Assembly (NCBI GenBank): GCA_948474755.1 | Contig: CAOLHI010002136.1 | Coordinates: forward strand, 682,001-746,000 | Source of the DNA: Ctenosaura bakeri | Taxonomy: Eukaryota; Chordata; Lepidosauria; Squamata; Iguanidae | Direction: 5' to 3' | Length of the DNA: 64,000 nucleotides | Part shown: positions 38,016 through 57,430 of the stretch, one piece after another | How positions within the stretch are numbered: position 1 is the stretch's first letter | Layout: each line of letters begins with the position of its first letter | Position numbers and translations under genes: made by a program | The notes under the pieces: model-generated | Told to the model about the DNA's origin: nothing | Databases searched by the model: none | The model's input: the letters and a program-made list of their open reading frames with translations, nothing else

Positions 38016-39895
38016 CATAGAATCATAGAGTTCGAAGAGACTACAGGGGCCATCCAACCCCCTGCCATGCAGGAACACACATCAAAGCACTCTCAACAGA
38101 TCGCCATCCAGCCTCTGCTTTAAAATCTCCAAAGGAGACTCCACCACACTCCCAGGCACACATTCCACTGCCGAACAGCTCTGACAGTCAGGAAGTTCCT
38201 CCTGAGATTTAGGTGGAATCTCTTTTCATGTAGCTTGAATCCATTCCTCCTTGTCCTAGTCTATGGAGCAATGGAAAACAAGCCTGCTCCCTCCTCGACA
38301 TGACATCCCTTTAAATAATTAAACATGGCTATCATGTCCCCTCTTAACCTTCTCTTCTGAAGACTAAACATACCCAGCTCCCTAAGATGCTTCTCATAGG
38401 CATGGCTTCCAAACCCTTCACCATTTTGGGCACCCTCCTCTGGACATATTCCAGCTTGTCAATATCCTTCTTGAATTGAGGTGCCCAGAACTGGACACAG
38501 TATTCCAGATGAGGTCTAACCAAAGCAGAATAGAGTAGTACCATTACTTTCCTTGATCTAGACACTATACTCCTATTGATGGAACCAAGAATCACATTGG
38601 CTTTCTTGGCTGCCATGTCACACTGCTGACTCATGTTCAGCTTGTGGTCCAACAAGACTCCTAGGTCCCTTTCACATGTACTATTATCCAGCCATGTGCC
38701 CCCATCCCATATTTGTGCATTCTATTTTTTTCTGCCTAAGTATAGGACCTTACATTTCTCTCTGTTAAAATTCATTTTGTTAGCTTTGGCCTAGCTCTCC
38801 AATCTGTTAAGTTTATTTTGAATTTTGATCCTGCCCTCTGGTGTATTAGCAACCCCTCCTAATTTGATGTCATCCGCAAATTTGATCACCATGCCCTCTA
38901 TTCCTTCATCCGAGTCATTAATAAAGATGTTGAATAGCACTGGGCCCAGGACAGAACCCTGTGGCACCCTACTAGTCACTTCTCTCCAGTATGAAGAGAA
39001 GCCACTGCTTACCACCCTTTGGGTTTGGTCAGTCAACCAACTACAAATCCACCTAAACAGTACCACTGTCCTGCCTACATTTTACTAGCTTCTTTGCAAG
39101 AATGTCCCAGGAACTTCATCAAAGGCCTTACTGAAATCAAGATATGCTACATCCACAGCATTTCTGTCATCTATCAAGCTTGTAACTCTATCACAGAAAG
39201 AGATAAGATTAGTCTGGCATGACTTGTTTTTGAGAAATCCATGTTGACTTTTAATGATCACAGCATTGTTTTCTAGGTAATTACAAACTGACTGTTTAAT
39301 GATCTGCTCTAGGATCTTCCCTGATATTGATGTCAGGCTGAACGGGCGATATTTGGGTCCTCTTTTTTCCCTTTTTGAAGATGGGGACAACACTTGCCCT
39401 CCTCCAGTCCTCTGGGACTTCTCCTGTTCTCCAAGAGTTCTCAAAGATTATTGTGAGTGGTTCTGAAATTACTTCTGGCAGTTCTTTTAATATCCTTGGA
39501 TGTAATTCATCTGGTCCTGGAGACTTGAATTCATCTAGTGTAGCCAGGTCTTCCTGTACTACTTCTCTACCTATTCTGTGCTGCATTTCCTGCACTTCCC
39601 CACCTGCTCTCCACTCCCCAGGTTGAGTACTTCTCTCCTTTTGGGAGAAAACTGAGGCAAAGAAGGTGTTAAGTAATTTTTTTCTCTTCCCCCTGTTAGT
39701 ACTTGGCCATCTTCACCATGAACTGACCCTATCATTTCCTTGTTTTTTCTTCTGCTGCAGACATATCTAAAAAAGCCCCTTTTAATTTTTTTAATCTCTC
39801 TGGCAAGGCTGAGTTCATTCTGTGCTTTAGCTTTTCTGACCTTCTCCCTATATATCCTGGCTATTTATTTCGATCCTCTTTGGTGATTTCCCCAT
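38016..39895 (-). mobile_element. CR1 LINE, 5'-truncated, in a CTBP1 intron
   Basis: Second copy of the same CR1 family, inserted in the intron at 37631-42044, in the same orientation as the gene. Minus-strand translation shows [54 protein letters not shown] (about 38880) and [15 protein letters not shown]. It starts later than the first copy, in the linker between endonuclease and RT, and has more frame breaks. The 3' end carries the ATTCTATGA-type terminus near 38016-38030. Confidence 0.93.
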
Positions 39896-39985
39896 TTTGA
39901 AAATAAGTTTTATAAATTCAAACTGTTTTATTATTTCCAGCATGGGCATTTCAGTAAATTAAATATTTAAGGACCCTGTATAACT

Positions 39986-40192
39986 GAGAGCCAGGACTGT
40001 GTAGTGGTTTGAGTGTTGAACTATAACTCTGGCGACCAAGGTTCAATTCCTCACTCAAGTCATGGAAACCCACTGAGTGACCTTGCCTGCAGCACATATT
40101 CCCAGCCCCAGAAAACCCAGAGACAGGGTCATTTGAATGTCACAATATGTCAGAAATGACTTGAAGGCACGTAACAACAACAAAAACAGCAA
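39986..40192 (+). mobile_element. tRNA-derived SINE
   Basis: GAGAGCCAGGACTGTGTAGT head, TCATGGAAACCCACTGAGTG middle, TGACTTGAAGGCACGTAAC and an (AAC)n tail. Confidence 0.8.
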
Positions 40193-40567
40193 CATTATTT
40201 ATAATTAATCTCTGTTGTGCTTCTTTGTACTGTCTTGGCTGACCCACCATCAAGGGGCATAAATGCCCAATTGGAACAACAATGTCAAAGAAATGGTTCA
40301 GTATAGGAAGAACTGTTGGGGCAGGGGAAAACAGAGCTGTACAGAGAGGGTAAAGGCTTCTCTTTCATCTGTCAGGTGATGAAATCTGAGAAGGCACAAT
40401 TTCTATTTGTAGTACAGCAGAGAGGACATCACAATCTTTTAATGCATCCCTGACAGGAGTTTGGATGTTACATCATATATAAGCTACTTTTTCACTTATG
40501 AAGCATTTTACAGTCTTTAATTCAGGTCTACATTCAATTTTCCGCCATATCTATTTTGGACTGTGAG

Positions 40568-40804
40568 AGAGCCCTGGTGGCGCAGTGGTTAAATGCCAGT
40601 ACTGCAAGCCACAAGGTTGTGAGTTCGGTCCTGCCCGGCTCCCAGGTTGACTCAGCCTTCCATCCTTTTGCAGGTCGGTAAAATGAGTACCCAGCTTGTT
40701 GGGGGTATGTATAGAAATGTTTCGAAATACATGCTATTTGTAAGTTGTTCGCCGCCTCGATCCATATGGAGAGGCAGGATACCAATAAATAATAAATAAA
40801 AAAA
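40568..40804 (+). mobile_element. Sauria-type tRNA-derived SINE
   Basis: Head GCCCTGGTGGCGCAGTGGTT, B-box-like GAGTTCGGTCC, then CAGGTCGGTAAAATGAGTAC, CCCAGCTTGTTGGGGG, and an ACCAATAAATAA tail of the type shared with Bov-B LINEs. Well preserved, so relatively young. Confidence 0.75.
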
Positions 40805-41212
40805 AGAGCAAGGGTGCAATTGGCACAAATGCACAGATAACCTCAAAGCAAGAGACAACTAAATCCAAGTAATCTTATGTATTTACATTGAAGTAATATT
40901 ATAATATTACTAAAGAAAGAAACCAATTGCTCTATGGTAGGTCAACACTTATGTAAACCCCACTGAGTCAACGAGTCTACTATGGTTTGGATAAGCAACT
41001 GAATTTATGTCTAGATAGAAAGGACATCTTACATAATAAACTGAAGCAAGACTTAGAACTTTTAACACCAAATCATGGTTACCAAATGTCCACATCCAAT
41101 CTGTACTTCAATTCAAAATATTTGCCTGTTATGCTATAAAAACCCAATGCTTGATTACATGATGTACTATCTAATGGTTCTAAAACAAAAATCACAGCAA
41201 AGTTTTGGACTC

Positions 41213-41670
41213 AGGCCTTTTCCACATGAGGTTTTTGAAATAGTGCAGTCCGTCCTCCAAGGAGGACGTCTGCACCTCAGACCGGACTGGGTTGGACCTA
41301 TTTAAGGTAGATCCGTATCTCAGTCCAGTCTGGAACGACCCCAAGTGGTCCCCCAGCATACTTTTGAAAAACCTGTTTCTTTCGGTCTTTCAAAAGCACG
41401 CAGCGCGCCACTGCGAGCCTGCCCCCTTATGCAGATTGGCAGGCTCGCACCAATGCGAGCTGCGATCTGCCTGGGGGCAGGTTTTAGGCTGGCAAGCTTC
41501 AGCGGTTGGTCGAGACCCTCGAACAACTGGAAGCCGCCATTTGGGATGCCAGAGCAGTGCGTACTGACGAGCATGCACTGCTCCGGAGTGCCGTAGACCA
41601 AACCAGGGAGCCGAAAGGTCCAGTGAGTGGTGGCGCTGGGCAATTCCTTTGCCCGGTGTGGAAAAGGCCC
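41213..41670. mobile_element. GC-rich MITE in a CTBP1 intron
   Basis: Inverted termini AGGCCTTTTCCACAT and TGTGGAAAAGGCCC (14-15 bp). The core is GC-rich with further inverted segments (GCGAGCCTGCCCCC against GGGGGCAGG, and GCAGGCTCGC against GCGAGCTGC). No clear target duplication. Distinct from the GGCCCTTTCTGCA family. Confidence 0.75.
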
Positions 41671-42006
41671 TAGCCTAATAATTACTTTTGGTACCTCCTG
41701 AGCACACAATTTGGATTTATGTAAATTTTGGGGCTAAAATGCAAATTTATGAACCAACTCTGACCAAAGCTGGTATTTCAAACATTTTCCTGGAATTCTG
41801 AAACTCACTGGCAAACTTCAGCTTTTTTTCAGAAAACTGTACAGAATGTGGTGTGAAATAAATGTAGACACTACCGGCCAAACTAACAATTTTATGATCA
41901 TGATTAATTCATAAACTAAGGGATTTAAGACAAGCTATATTGCTTTTCATTCAGAGTTAACAGTGAATCTTGATAAGCAAAATGTTCAACAATAATTGAG
42001 GCACTA

Positions 42007-48633
<6,627 letters not shown>

Positions 48634-49120
48634 TTATGTACACACACTAAATTCCATGTTAATGTGGGATAATGCAGATAAGATAATTCTTCTACGCTGG
48701 CAGAAACAATGCTAGTAGAAGTAATGGTAAAGGAAAAGCAATGGGAATATGATTGGTAGGAGCAAAGAAAAGGTTGTCTTAAAAATCAGTCAATTTGTAC
48801 AGAAATACTGTACAAGACCTCCCCTAAGGCCATAAAAATGAAATGTCACCAGGATTCCCCTGAAGATATTTTCTCTCCACATTTTATAAAAAGCCATTCA
48901 GCTGAAAGTTACTTGCAAGTGATCTGGCAAAAAACTATATCCACAAGCTTCCCCTTTAATTCACATGTGACTAATGAAGAAGTAAAGAGATAAGTTTGTA
49001 ATTTTTGTAGATTGATTTACAGAACTGCAAGCAAAGGACACTGCAGTTCTCATCAATTTTCTTCAGTAAAATTCATGCTGTAATGCTTGCTTGTCATAAT
49101 GTCTCCTCAGTTGGAGCACC

Positions 49121-49359
49121 TGTTGTTGCCGTGTACCTTCAAGTCGTTTCCAACTTATGTTGACCCTAAGGCACACTTACCATAGGGTTTTCTTGGCAAG
49201 ATTTGTTTAGATGGGATTTGCCTTTGCCTTCCTCTGAGGTAGAGGGAGTATGACTTGTCTAAGGGCTCCTAGTGAGTTTCCATGGCTATGCAGAGATTCA
49301 AACCCTGGTCTCCAGAATCCTTGTCCAGTGCTCAAATCATTACACCATGTTAGCTCTAC
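49121..49359 (-). mobile_element. tRNA-derived SINE, full length
   Basis: Plus strand shows TGTTGTTGCCGTGTACCTTC at the tail, GTTTTCTTGGCAAGATTTG in the middle, and TTACACCATGTTAGCTCTAC, the complement of the tRNA-like head. The best example of the complete family layout in the window. Confidence 0.85.
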
Positions 49360-49369
49360 TGGGAGCAAC

Positions 49370-49697
49370 ACACTCTGGGAAGCCATGGGGGAAAAAAGCC
49401 TTCTCTGGTGTGATGCCCCAGCTGGGGAATATCCTTTCCTTGGAAGCCTGCTCATTGGCCATAGTAGCTTTCTTCTGGCCCCAAAGTCTTTGTTGCTTCA
49501 TTGATTGCCTCCAAAATGTACATGTAAAAGGTTTCAACCTGCTAAATTAGTTAATATGATTTTAGTCTGTTTGAAGTATAATTTGATAGTTTTAAATTTT
49601 AAATTGTTTTAACCTATTTATGTTGATTTTATTTGTATATCACTTTGAGATCCTGTGATATAGAACAATATATAAACACATAAATTCATAAATAAAT
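49370..49697 (+). mobile_element. L2-type LINE 3' relic
   Basis: Decayed C-terminal coding block (GATGCCCCAGCTGGGGAATA), a T-rich UTR with TTTTAAATTGTTTTAACC, CACTTTGAGATCCTGTGATA and a final AAATTCATAAATAAATGG. This is the usual L2-clade 3' end. Confidence 0.6.
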
Positions 49698-49988
49698 GGG
49701 AACTGCCTTTCTGCTGAACACCTTTATCCACACTCTCGAAGAAGTAAGTTGGAAAAGTGGTAATAAGTAGTCACACAAGAGAAAGAAATAAGTGAATAAC
49801 CATGCAATAATAGTGATGATGATGATGACAGCTTCATTTCAAATTTTTATGTCTGGAAATAAGAATTACAGTTCTTCCATTTTTATGAGGGAGAGTTGAT
49901 CCTTTTTTACAGTAAAAGAGGAACACACACTTCCTATTGTGATATATATAGTTCCAGGTGGAAAATATTTTTAATGACATATGGCCTA

Positions 49989-50129
49989 CATCTCTGGAGA
50001 GCAGGGCTCAATTCCACACTCGGCCGTGGATTTTGGGCATGTCACACACTCTCAGACCCAGAAAACTCATGACAGGTTCGACCTAGGATCACCGTAAGTC
50101 AAAAATGACTTGAAGGCACACAACAATAC
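49989..50129 (+). mobile_element. tRNA-derived SINE, 3' part
   Basis: CAGGGCTCAATTCCACACTC, GGGCATGTCACACACTCTC and TGACTTGAAGGCACACAACAA. Confidence 0.75.
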
Positions 50130-52618
50130 TAACTATGATTTCTTAACCTGCCTTTTACCATGGTTTCAGAATCTATTTGGCCAAAATGGTGCAGCTAAAG
50201 TATCTTAATGTAATATTTGCTTTTTAAAAATGATTCATATTCTGCTGTATATCAGAATTAAAATGCATGATGCAAATCAGAATATGTCCATGGCCTCTAC
50301 TCAGAGATCAAGAACTTTTTTTTTAAATGGGGATTCTCAAAGATCCCAGTTTCTTTTTTTAATTTCCTTTTTTTTAAAGTGTCTCTGAACCTATGTACAT
50401 TACAAAGTCAACAGGTTAACTAGAGGACAGAGAGCTCCTCTGAAGAAACACTGTTCATTAACATTTTTTGCCCTAAGTTCTTTTAGCCTGTGCTCAACCC
50501 TGCAGGGTACTGAGGTATACTCACTCCTCACCCACTGTAGCTAGATGCAATGGACAATGCTGTTGAATGAGAAAACCTGTGTCTCCATGTCTTCTAAAGT
50601 TATGCTTGACTTGTGCAGGACGCAAGATCCACTGAGCAAAAGCTCTTGCCTCTCTTTTTTTCACCACCAGGTCACTGAAATCCCATCGGAAGCCATAGAC
50701 TTCACTACTAGGCCTGACACTGAATCTTTTCTCTACTGATGACCACAGCAACAATGAAAGTGACTCCAATTGTGGAATGGAGGACTGGAGGACAGTTCTC
50801 TCTACCTCCCCATTATCCCATTATTCTTCTGTCCTACTGTTGTTGCCAAAAGAAATGGGGCAGGATAAGATTTGGAGATTTTTTTCATACCCAACCTAAA
50901 CTTCAGAGACCAACAAATGACACACGTACCAACGTCCCTGATTGCCAAGGAGATGGAAGTAGAGAGATGGGACAAGCTCTGAAGGTGGGAAAAAAGCACT
51001 GCAGCTCTGAGGCTTTGTGTTCCCCTTCTTCTTTGGAAGACTTGGTTAACTGTCATTTATAATTCATCAGCATTGTTTGCATAAACAGAAGCCACAATTC
51101 CACCAGCCCCAAATCCTCACACCTAATGTCCTTTTCAGTTATATAACTCCTATATATCATTACATCTGAATGTTGTTCACAATTACTCTGGTGAAATTAA
51201 AAGGAGGTCCCACAAAAATTTCGTGCAACAGGCAGCATCAAAAAAGTGAAGCACATCCACAAGCTCTCAGCTGGCATTGTCCAAGCTCATGGAATTAATG
51301 AAAATGAACACATTTTTTTTCCTAACCCATACTGAAGATATAATACAACTGAACTCTGCAAACCCCTCTTCCAGAGGCAGGGCTGGCATATGCAGTTGCT
51401 TGCTAAAGCATTGACACAGTGTTATTGGTCAGGAATAGAAAGAGCTCAGAAATCACAATGAAGAGAGATTTATTAACCGAAGGGTCTAGGCAATAGTCAC
51501 AACATTTAAAATTAAAGCCCAGACCAGTGGTTAACAAAAAACAAAAAAATAAAAACCAAAACAAAACCATATTTCTAATTACACTTTAATTTGCATCTTG
51601 ACTTCCTGCAGTGTTTAGAAGCTGCAAAAGCACAGGAAGCTTATTCAGATGGAATGGGAACAGTTTTCTTGATAACCAAGAAGTTTTCTTTCCTATTAAT
51701 GGGAACAAAAGAATTTTGGGTTTGACTCTGCAACTATAAATTGCTAACACATTTGTAATTCCATAATCAGGATCACAACTGAGATGGCCAGACAGCACCC
51801 ACCTCAGAGCCAGTATGGAGCACAGAGAGAGCTTCAGTATCTTCAGATCCATAGCCCACCTCTCAACTCAACTTGAAAAATGGGACCCTCTCTTAATACA
51901 CTCCATTTAAACTTATTCCAGCCTTATATCAACGTACAATCAGTTTCCTTTCTCCAATTAATGCTACCTAATCTTTCTTTCTTACTGCCTGGGCAAAGAA
52001 CAGATTGTGGTCTGATGGGTGTCCCACCAACTTAATACCAATCACATAGCAGGCTGCTGATAAGGTTTCCATAATAAGGAAAATAAAACTTCAAATCTCA
52101 ATTAAAATATGAAGCTCATTGAGTGGTTTTGTATATATCAGTATGTCTTAGCCCATCCTTATACTCTCAGGGTTTTTTCTCCCTCCATTTGTCTACAGAG
52201 ATCAGTTCTCACACAAAAGTGGGGAATGAGGAAAATACCCAGATCTCCAGTCACTGCTGGCGATTTAAAACGTAGGCTGGTGCTTCAATTGCTCGAGAGA
52301 GCAGTAAAGACGTGCCTACCCTCTCTGTATTGGTTCTGCATGTAGGAACAGGTTTCCACTTTCTCTTTTATCTGACTTGTGAACAGCCAACCATCTCAGA
52401 GATATTACAGAGATTTCTGAAAACTGGAAAAGTTGGGTTCCCCCCTCGGATTGCCAGTAAGGTAGTAGTATAAGTAAACCTGGGGGAAAGGGGGGATTTT
52501 TAATACAACTTTGTTGATTACCATTTTTCTGCATGATTCTCCATTGTCTAGTCTCTCCTCCCTCCCGAAGCATCATTCTTTCTTTCCAACGTTTGTTTTC
52601 TTTCCCTCTCCCTTTTTT

Positions 52619-52760
52619 TTGTAGTTTAATGAGGCCCAAGAGCTCTCTGGTTGAGAATTCTAAATGCCCTGCCCCAAACTGCAAATCCCAGGATTCCATA
52701 GGACATTATCATGGCAGTTAAAATGGAATATAGTGCTATAACAGTGTAGTGTGATAGGGC
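52619..52760. mobile_element. MITE fragment related to 1013-1214
   Basis: TTTGTAGTTTAATGAGGCCC, GAGAATTCTAAATGCCC and GCAAATCCCAGGATTCCATA match the core of the element at 1013-1214 in the same orientation; the left end is missing. Confidence 0.7.
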
Positions 52761-52810
52761 AATCAAAGAGAACTGGCCATCTTCTCTTCTCTGGTAAATT
52801 TAGGCCCCCA

Positions 52811-52908
52811 TGTGTCTCTGTCTCTCTCTCTCTCTGTCTCTGTCTCACTAATTGACTTCCCACAGACAGAGAAAGGAAGGAAGGAAGGAAGGAAGGAAGA
52901 AAGAAAGA
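52811..52908. repeat. (TC)n and (GGAA)n microsatellites
   Basis: TC-rich run at 52811-52847 and a (GGAA)n/(GAAA)n run at 52871-52908, separated by 23 bases. Confidence 0.9.
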
Positions 52909-53729
52909 ACAGAAGAACCAAGTTTTCCACTCTGGATATCTAGTGACCCTGACAGTGCATTTCTCAGCTTATCCTGGGTGTAGTTTGCAATCTTATGCAA
53001 ATACAGAGGATGATACAGAATTAGTAAAGGAGTGAAAAATTCAGCATAATAAGCTCAATTGTTTCTTTCCTGAAAAGATGGGGCTTCTGTCAAATACTAA
53101 ACTAATTAGAAACACCTTGTTCTTTCTTTTATTATCTAGAAGTCTATTCATAGAGCCAGTTCAAATATAATCCTAAACATGATTTAGCATTAAGTGAATG
53201 AACTGCACAAATTCTGCACACATTTGGTCCCCCTAGCCTTGTAGCATGTATGTAAAGAAAACTTAAGCACCTTTCGGTTTTAAATTAGCCATAGCTCCTC
53301 TTTACATTTCAGCACAAGGAACTGATAAACCAAAGTTTGGTCCTGGCTAATCAAATTATAGTTTAAGCTAACCACCACTGCCATATGCTCAGACTTAACA
53401 GGAAACGCTAGTTGTTCCATGTTCCGTGTAAAAAGATCCAAACACTAAAAAGGCCAAACATCTGGTCTTCAAATCAAACTCTCAAAACTCCAACATAAAA
53501 TATAGACCTTTACTCACCAACACAAATAAAAGTTTAATGTTCAGTGTTTTGACAAGTATTTCCTTGAATACAAACTCAAAGTTGATTAGAAATAGTTGTA
53601 TGCTAATTCCAGAGTTCCAGGAACCCCTACCAACCTGACATTTTTTAGATTGGGTTTCAGTTTCTGTGTCATTAATTCAACTTCTCAGCTATTTACAATC
53701 TTCAGCTTGGAAGGCAATCCAGCAACCTG

Positions 53730-53969
53730 TCATTTGATCCTCCTCCTCATGTCTTTAACTTTTCGTTCAGTCTCCTGCAATCTTGAACCAAAGCTTTTAA
53801 ACTTCTTAGTCACTGCAATCTCTGTCTCTTGGGTCGAGTTCAATTTTTTACTAAAAATTAGAAAACACAAACAATACAGTAAGACAGCATTAAAGGTCCG
53901 ACAATTGCAAAAGCCTGAAGGTTCAAACTTAAAAGCTCTCACTGAATCTGTCCAACTGGAGGTTGCCAC
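53730..53969 (-). mobile_element. Possible L1 ORF1 coiled-coil relic
   Basis: Minus-strand open frame ending KKLNSTQETEIAVTKKF...LQETERKVKDMRRRI, a heptad-like charged stretch resembling the N-terminal coiled coil of L1 ORF1 proteins. Short and unsupported by neighbours, so tentative. Confidence 0.3.
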
Positions 53970-56109
53970 AATCCATTAGCATTCTACTGGAATCAACAGA
54001 ACATGAATAATCACTGATGCAATCAAACGTATCACCATTTTACCCCTGCTGCCTCAGGGCAGGTTAACATCTACCCTGCAGTAATGCGGTGGAAAAGGTT
54101 TGGAGGGCCAAGTAACTACTTTCTCCTCCAAAATTACTTGTTTTGTTGAAGAACTTTTCTGGTGCATTTGATTGCCTCTTCTAGAAGGAAAGCAGAAAGC
54201 AAGATGAGGCAAAACAGGAACTGCTGGATAGGCTAGTCAAGAACAAGATCACCAAGAGGAGTAGGCTACGCTGATAACTGACAGTGACATTAATTATATA
54301 TTATCTGTAAAATACATTCTTTGTAAAGTCTCTGCAACATATTTTGGAGAATAGTGAGATTTTTCACAGTGAAAAAATGGTGCACAAAACTATTTATTAA
54401 ATTCAGTAGCAGTTCAGTACAGATATTGCGAACAACCTGAAATGTGCCTCAAGAATTGGGAAGTATGCCCTTTCCATGTTTGTAAAAGACATCTAAGACA
54501 AGGCCTATTACAAATAGGATAGGAAAGATTACTGCAGCTGTACAAACTAAAGGTCCACTGAGAAGCCTTTGTTTTGAATTTGCAGGATTAAACTCTTAAT
54601 GTTTTCCAATTTTAAAAAAAATCTTTTAAAATCAATTTAACAATTCAATAATTCAACAACTTTTACTATACAGACTGCCACTAACAGAACAATAACACAC
54701 ACTCTCTCCCACATAAACATATGAGCCACCAATACCACATTTCTTTGTATTAATCTGTGCTGGTATATTTAAGGAAGCTTGCTACCCATATAAGAAATTT
54801 AGCAACTTGTTCTATCTTTAAGCATTAAGTTTACAATTTTGAAATATTTCTGTCAGACAGATACTATAGGAAAAAAGCTACCCATCAACATGCAAATGAT
54901 TTCAAAGTACACCTAAACATTTTTTGAATTTATAGATGGAAAAGGTATTTGATTAAAACCTCAAAATGTTAACCTGTTTTGATTGCATCTTGTCATCATT
55001 TTATAGAAATATGCATTGTCTTGTAGCTGTTAAAAGTGTCTTTTCAATCAGTCCAATTAAGAATATTCGTGACATAATGAAAATCCTGTCTTCTTATCTG
55101 AAGCAACTGATCCAAGTGTTAAAAACATGAAACCAGTTTATTACCTTATTTAAGGAAAGATTAGAGTACAAGATAGGACATGTCCTACTCTCATTCTCCT
55201 CTGCAGTCATAGCATTACAAATCACCAGTCCCATCGGTGTGAACACCTAACAATGACTGTATTGTTTGGTAAGCTACAGAAGATTTAAATCATCAGATTT
55301 TCTGAAGTAAAACTTTCAATACACAAACAAAATACCCACTAAATCTTGATATGACTTGATATACATTGCTTTTGTACAGTGTTTCTGCTTAATGTAACAA
55401 ATTATGGTAAAAACTACTCAGAGGTCTTTTAAGAAAGACAAAGGTGTTACAGGCACCATCTTTTTTTTTTAAGCATAAAGAAAGGTTAAAAAAAAAAGGC
55501 CCCTATCATATATTTCAAATCTTTTAAATTCAAGGCCCAAACCCAGAGAAACTTAGTTACACTACATTACCAATATCAATGTGGGTGTAATTTAGTCACA
55601 ACTAAGTCATTTATTGGTTTCAGTGAAATTTGGACACAACTAACTTTCTCTGTATTTGGCCCATAATACTTCAACACACATCTGGATGGACTCAAATATA
55701 CAATTTAAAAATAGAACTGAAAATAATGTGATGCTATGTCTCTACAGATCATTATAAATGAATTTCTCAATGCATTCCTCTATAAGTCCACAATGCTGTA
55801 GGCCCAACATTTGACCTACCTTTCATTTTCTAACATCTGTTTGCAAAGTCCATGTAATTCTTTAATTTTTCTTTTTTTCCTCAAAACAAATGCTCGAATT
55901 CTCCTTTTTCTGAAAAATATACGAATGCCAAAAAAGCACACACTCATGAGTAACCCTATAAATTACATGCCAGCAAAAGTATGAAATGGAGAGATAATAC
56001 TATAAAAGGCAATTTGTCACACGTCTAGAAAAAAGTTGTTCTGCATAAGAATTTAAGATATTTACCCATAGCAAAGTTCCACTGCCCTTTTTTACAAAAA
56101 CTTTCACGC

Positions 56110-56297
56110 TGTTGTTGTGTGCCTTCAAGTAGTTTCCGACTTATGGCAATGATAGGGTGAACCTATCAGGGGTTTTTCTAAGGCTGAGTGTGTGTGATAC
56201 ACCCAAGGTCACCCAGTGGGTTTCCATAGCTGAACAGGCAATCGTGCCCTGGTCTCCAGGATTGTAGTCCAGTTTTCAACCCACTACACAACACTGG
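56110..56297 (-). mobile_element. tRNA-derived SINE
   Basis: Plus strand GTTGTTGTGTGCCTTCAAGT, AAGGTCACCCAGTGGGTTTC and CCACTACACAACACTGGAT (complement of the head). Confidence 0.82.
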
Positions 56298-56961
56298 ATT
56301 AAGATGCAATTAATCAAAATGGTTTTATACTTAACATAATGCTTTTAAACTTAGCATAAGGTACTCAAACATTTATAAATAAACAGAACCAGATGTAAGC
56401 AGAATACTCAGGTAGCTCTTGTAAATATTTCCACTGTTATCTCTGGATTTTGTTCAAGTAATGCCCTCCATCACAATTTTTTCCAAGCTGCCTGTTTGTC
56501 ATTCATTTCTCATTTACGACTTAACAGATCTGGGAGGTTCTTTAACACTAAGAACTTGGGGACTTTCTTATTCTAATCAATTCTCTTAAAATGCTTCAGA
56601 CAACAACTCCTCTAACAACTATATATAGAAGTTGGAAGTTTACCACTATGGTTGCTGGTTTATTCTGTCAACTGACATATTTTCCTGTATATTAAGTGGA
56701 CGTGCAAGTGAGTTTTAAGTACAATGCCAACATCAGGAGCATACATTTACACAGCATCCTATACTAACATTCTCTGCTTAGTGCTCAATAGGCTTCACCA
56801 CATATACCTATTTTTGTGGAGCAAATCCCCACAAGTGAGAAAAAAATACCTATAGATAAATACCATTGTGAACTGCAAAAGAAAGTAGAAATGGGGTTTG
56901 CTATCAAGGGCTGCCATTTTGAGAAAAACCAATCAGAACACGGTTGGTACGTGGATCAAGA

Positions 56962-57196
56962 CAGCTAGCGTGATATACTGGTTTGAGTGGTGGACTAAGA
57001 GTTTAGAGACCAGGATTCAAATCCATCTTCAAACATGAAAACCTACTGGATGATTTCGGGCAAGTCACACTCTCTCAGCCTCAGAAAAAGGCAAAGGCAA
57101 ACACTCTCTGAGCAAATCTTGCCAAGAAAATTCTATGACAGTCACCTACAGGTCCTCATAAGCTGGAAAATACTTGAATGCACACAGGAACAATGA
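56962..57196 (+). mobile_element. tRNA-derived SINE, full length
   Basis: Head CTAGCGTGATATACTGGTTT, middle GGGCAAGTCACACTCTCTCA, GCAAATCTTGCCAAGAAAAT and tail TACTTGAATGCACACAGG. Confidence 0.8.
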
Positions 57197-57317
57197 CTGC
57201 ACCAACTGGTGGAAAGCAGATATCATAACATGAATTTTATTGAAAAACACTGGCAAGAACAACAAAATGCAACAACAAATTGTTTTTAGATATGTACTCT
57301 TGAAACAAAATTGTTAC

Positions 57318-57430
57318 TTTACTTTTTATAATAATATTTTAACTGGTTTTTTGTTTGTTTGTTTTAAATTATTGTAAGTTGCTTTTGTTCTTTCACTGGG
57401 AAAGAAACGAGGGGTAAATTAAATAAATAC
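57318..57430 (+). mobile_element. L2-type LINE 3' tail
   Basis: T-rich block, ATTGTAAGTTGCTTTTGTTC, then GGGTAAATTAAATAAATAC, a decayed L2-clade 3' terminus. Confidence 0.5.
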
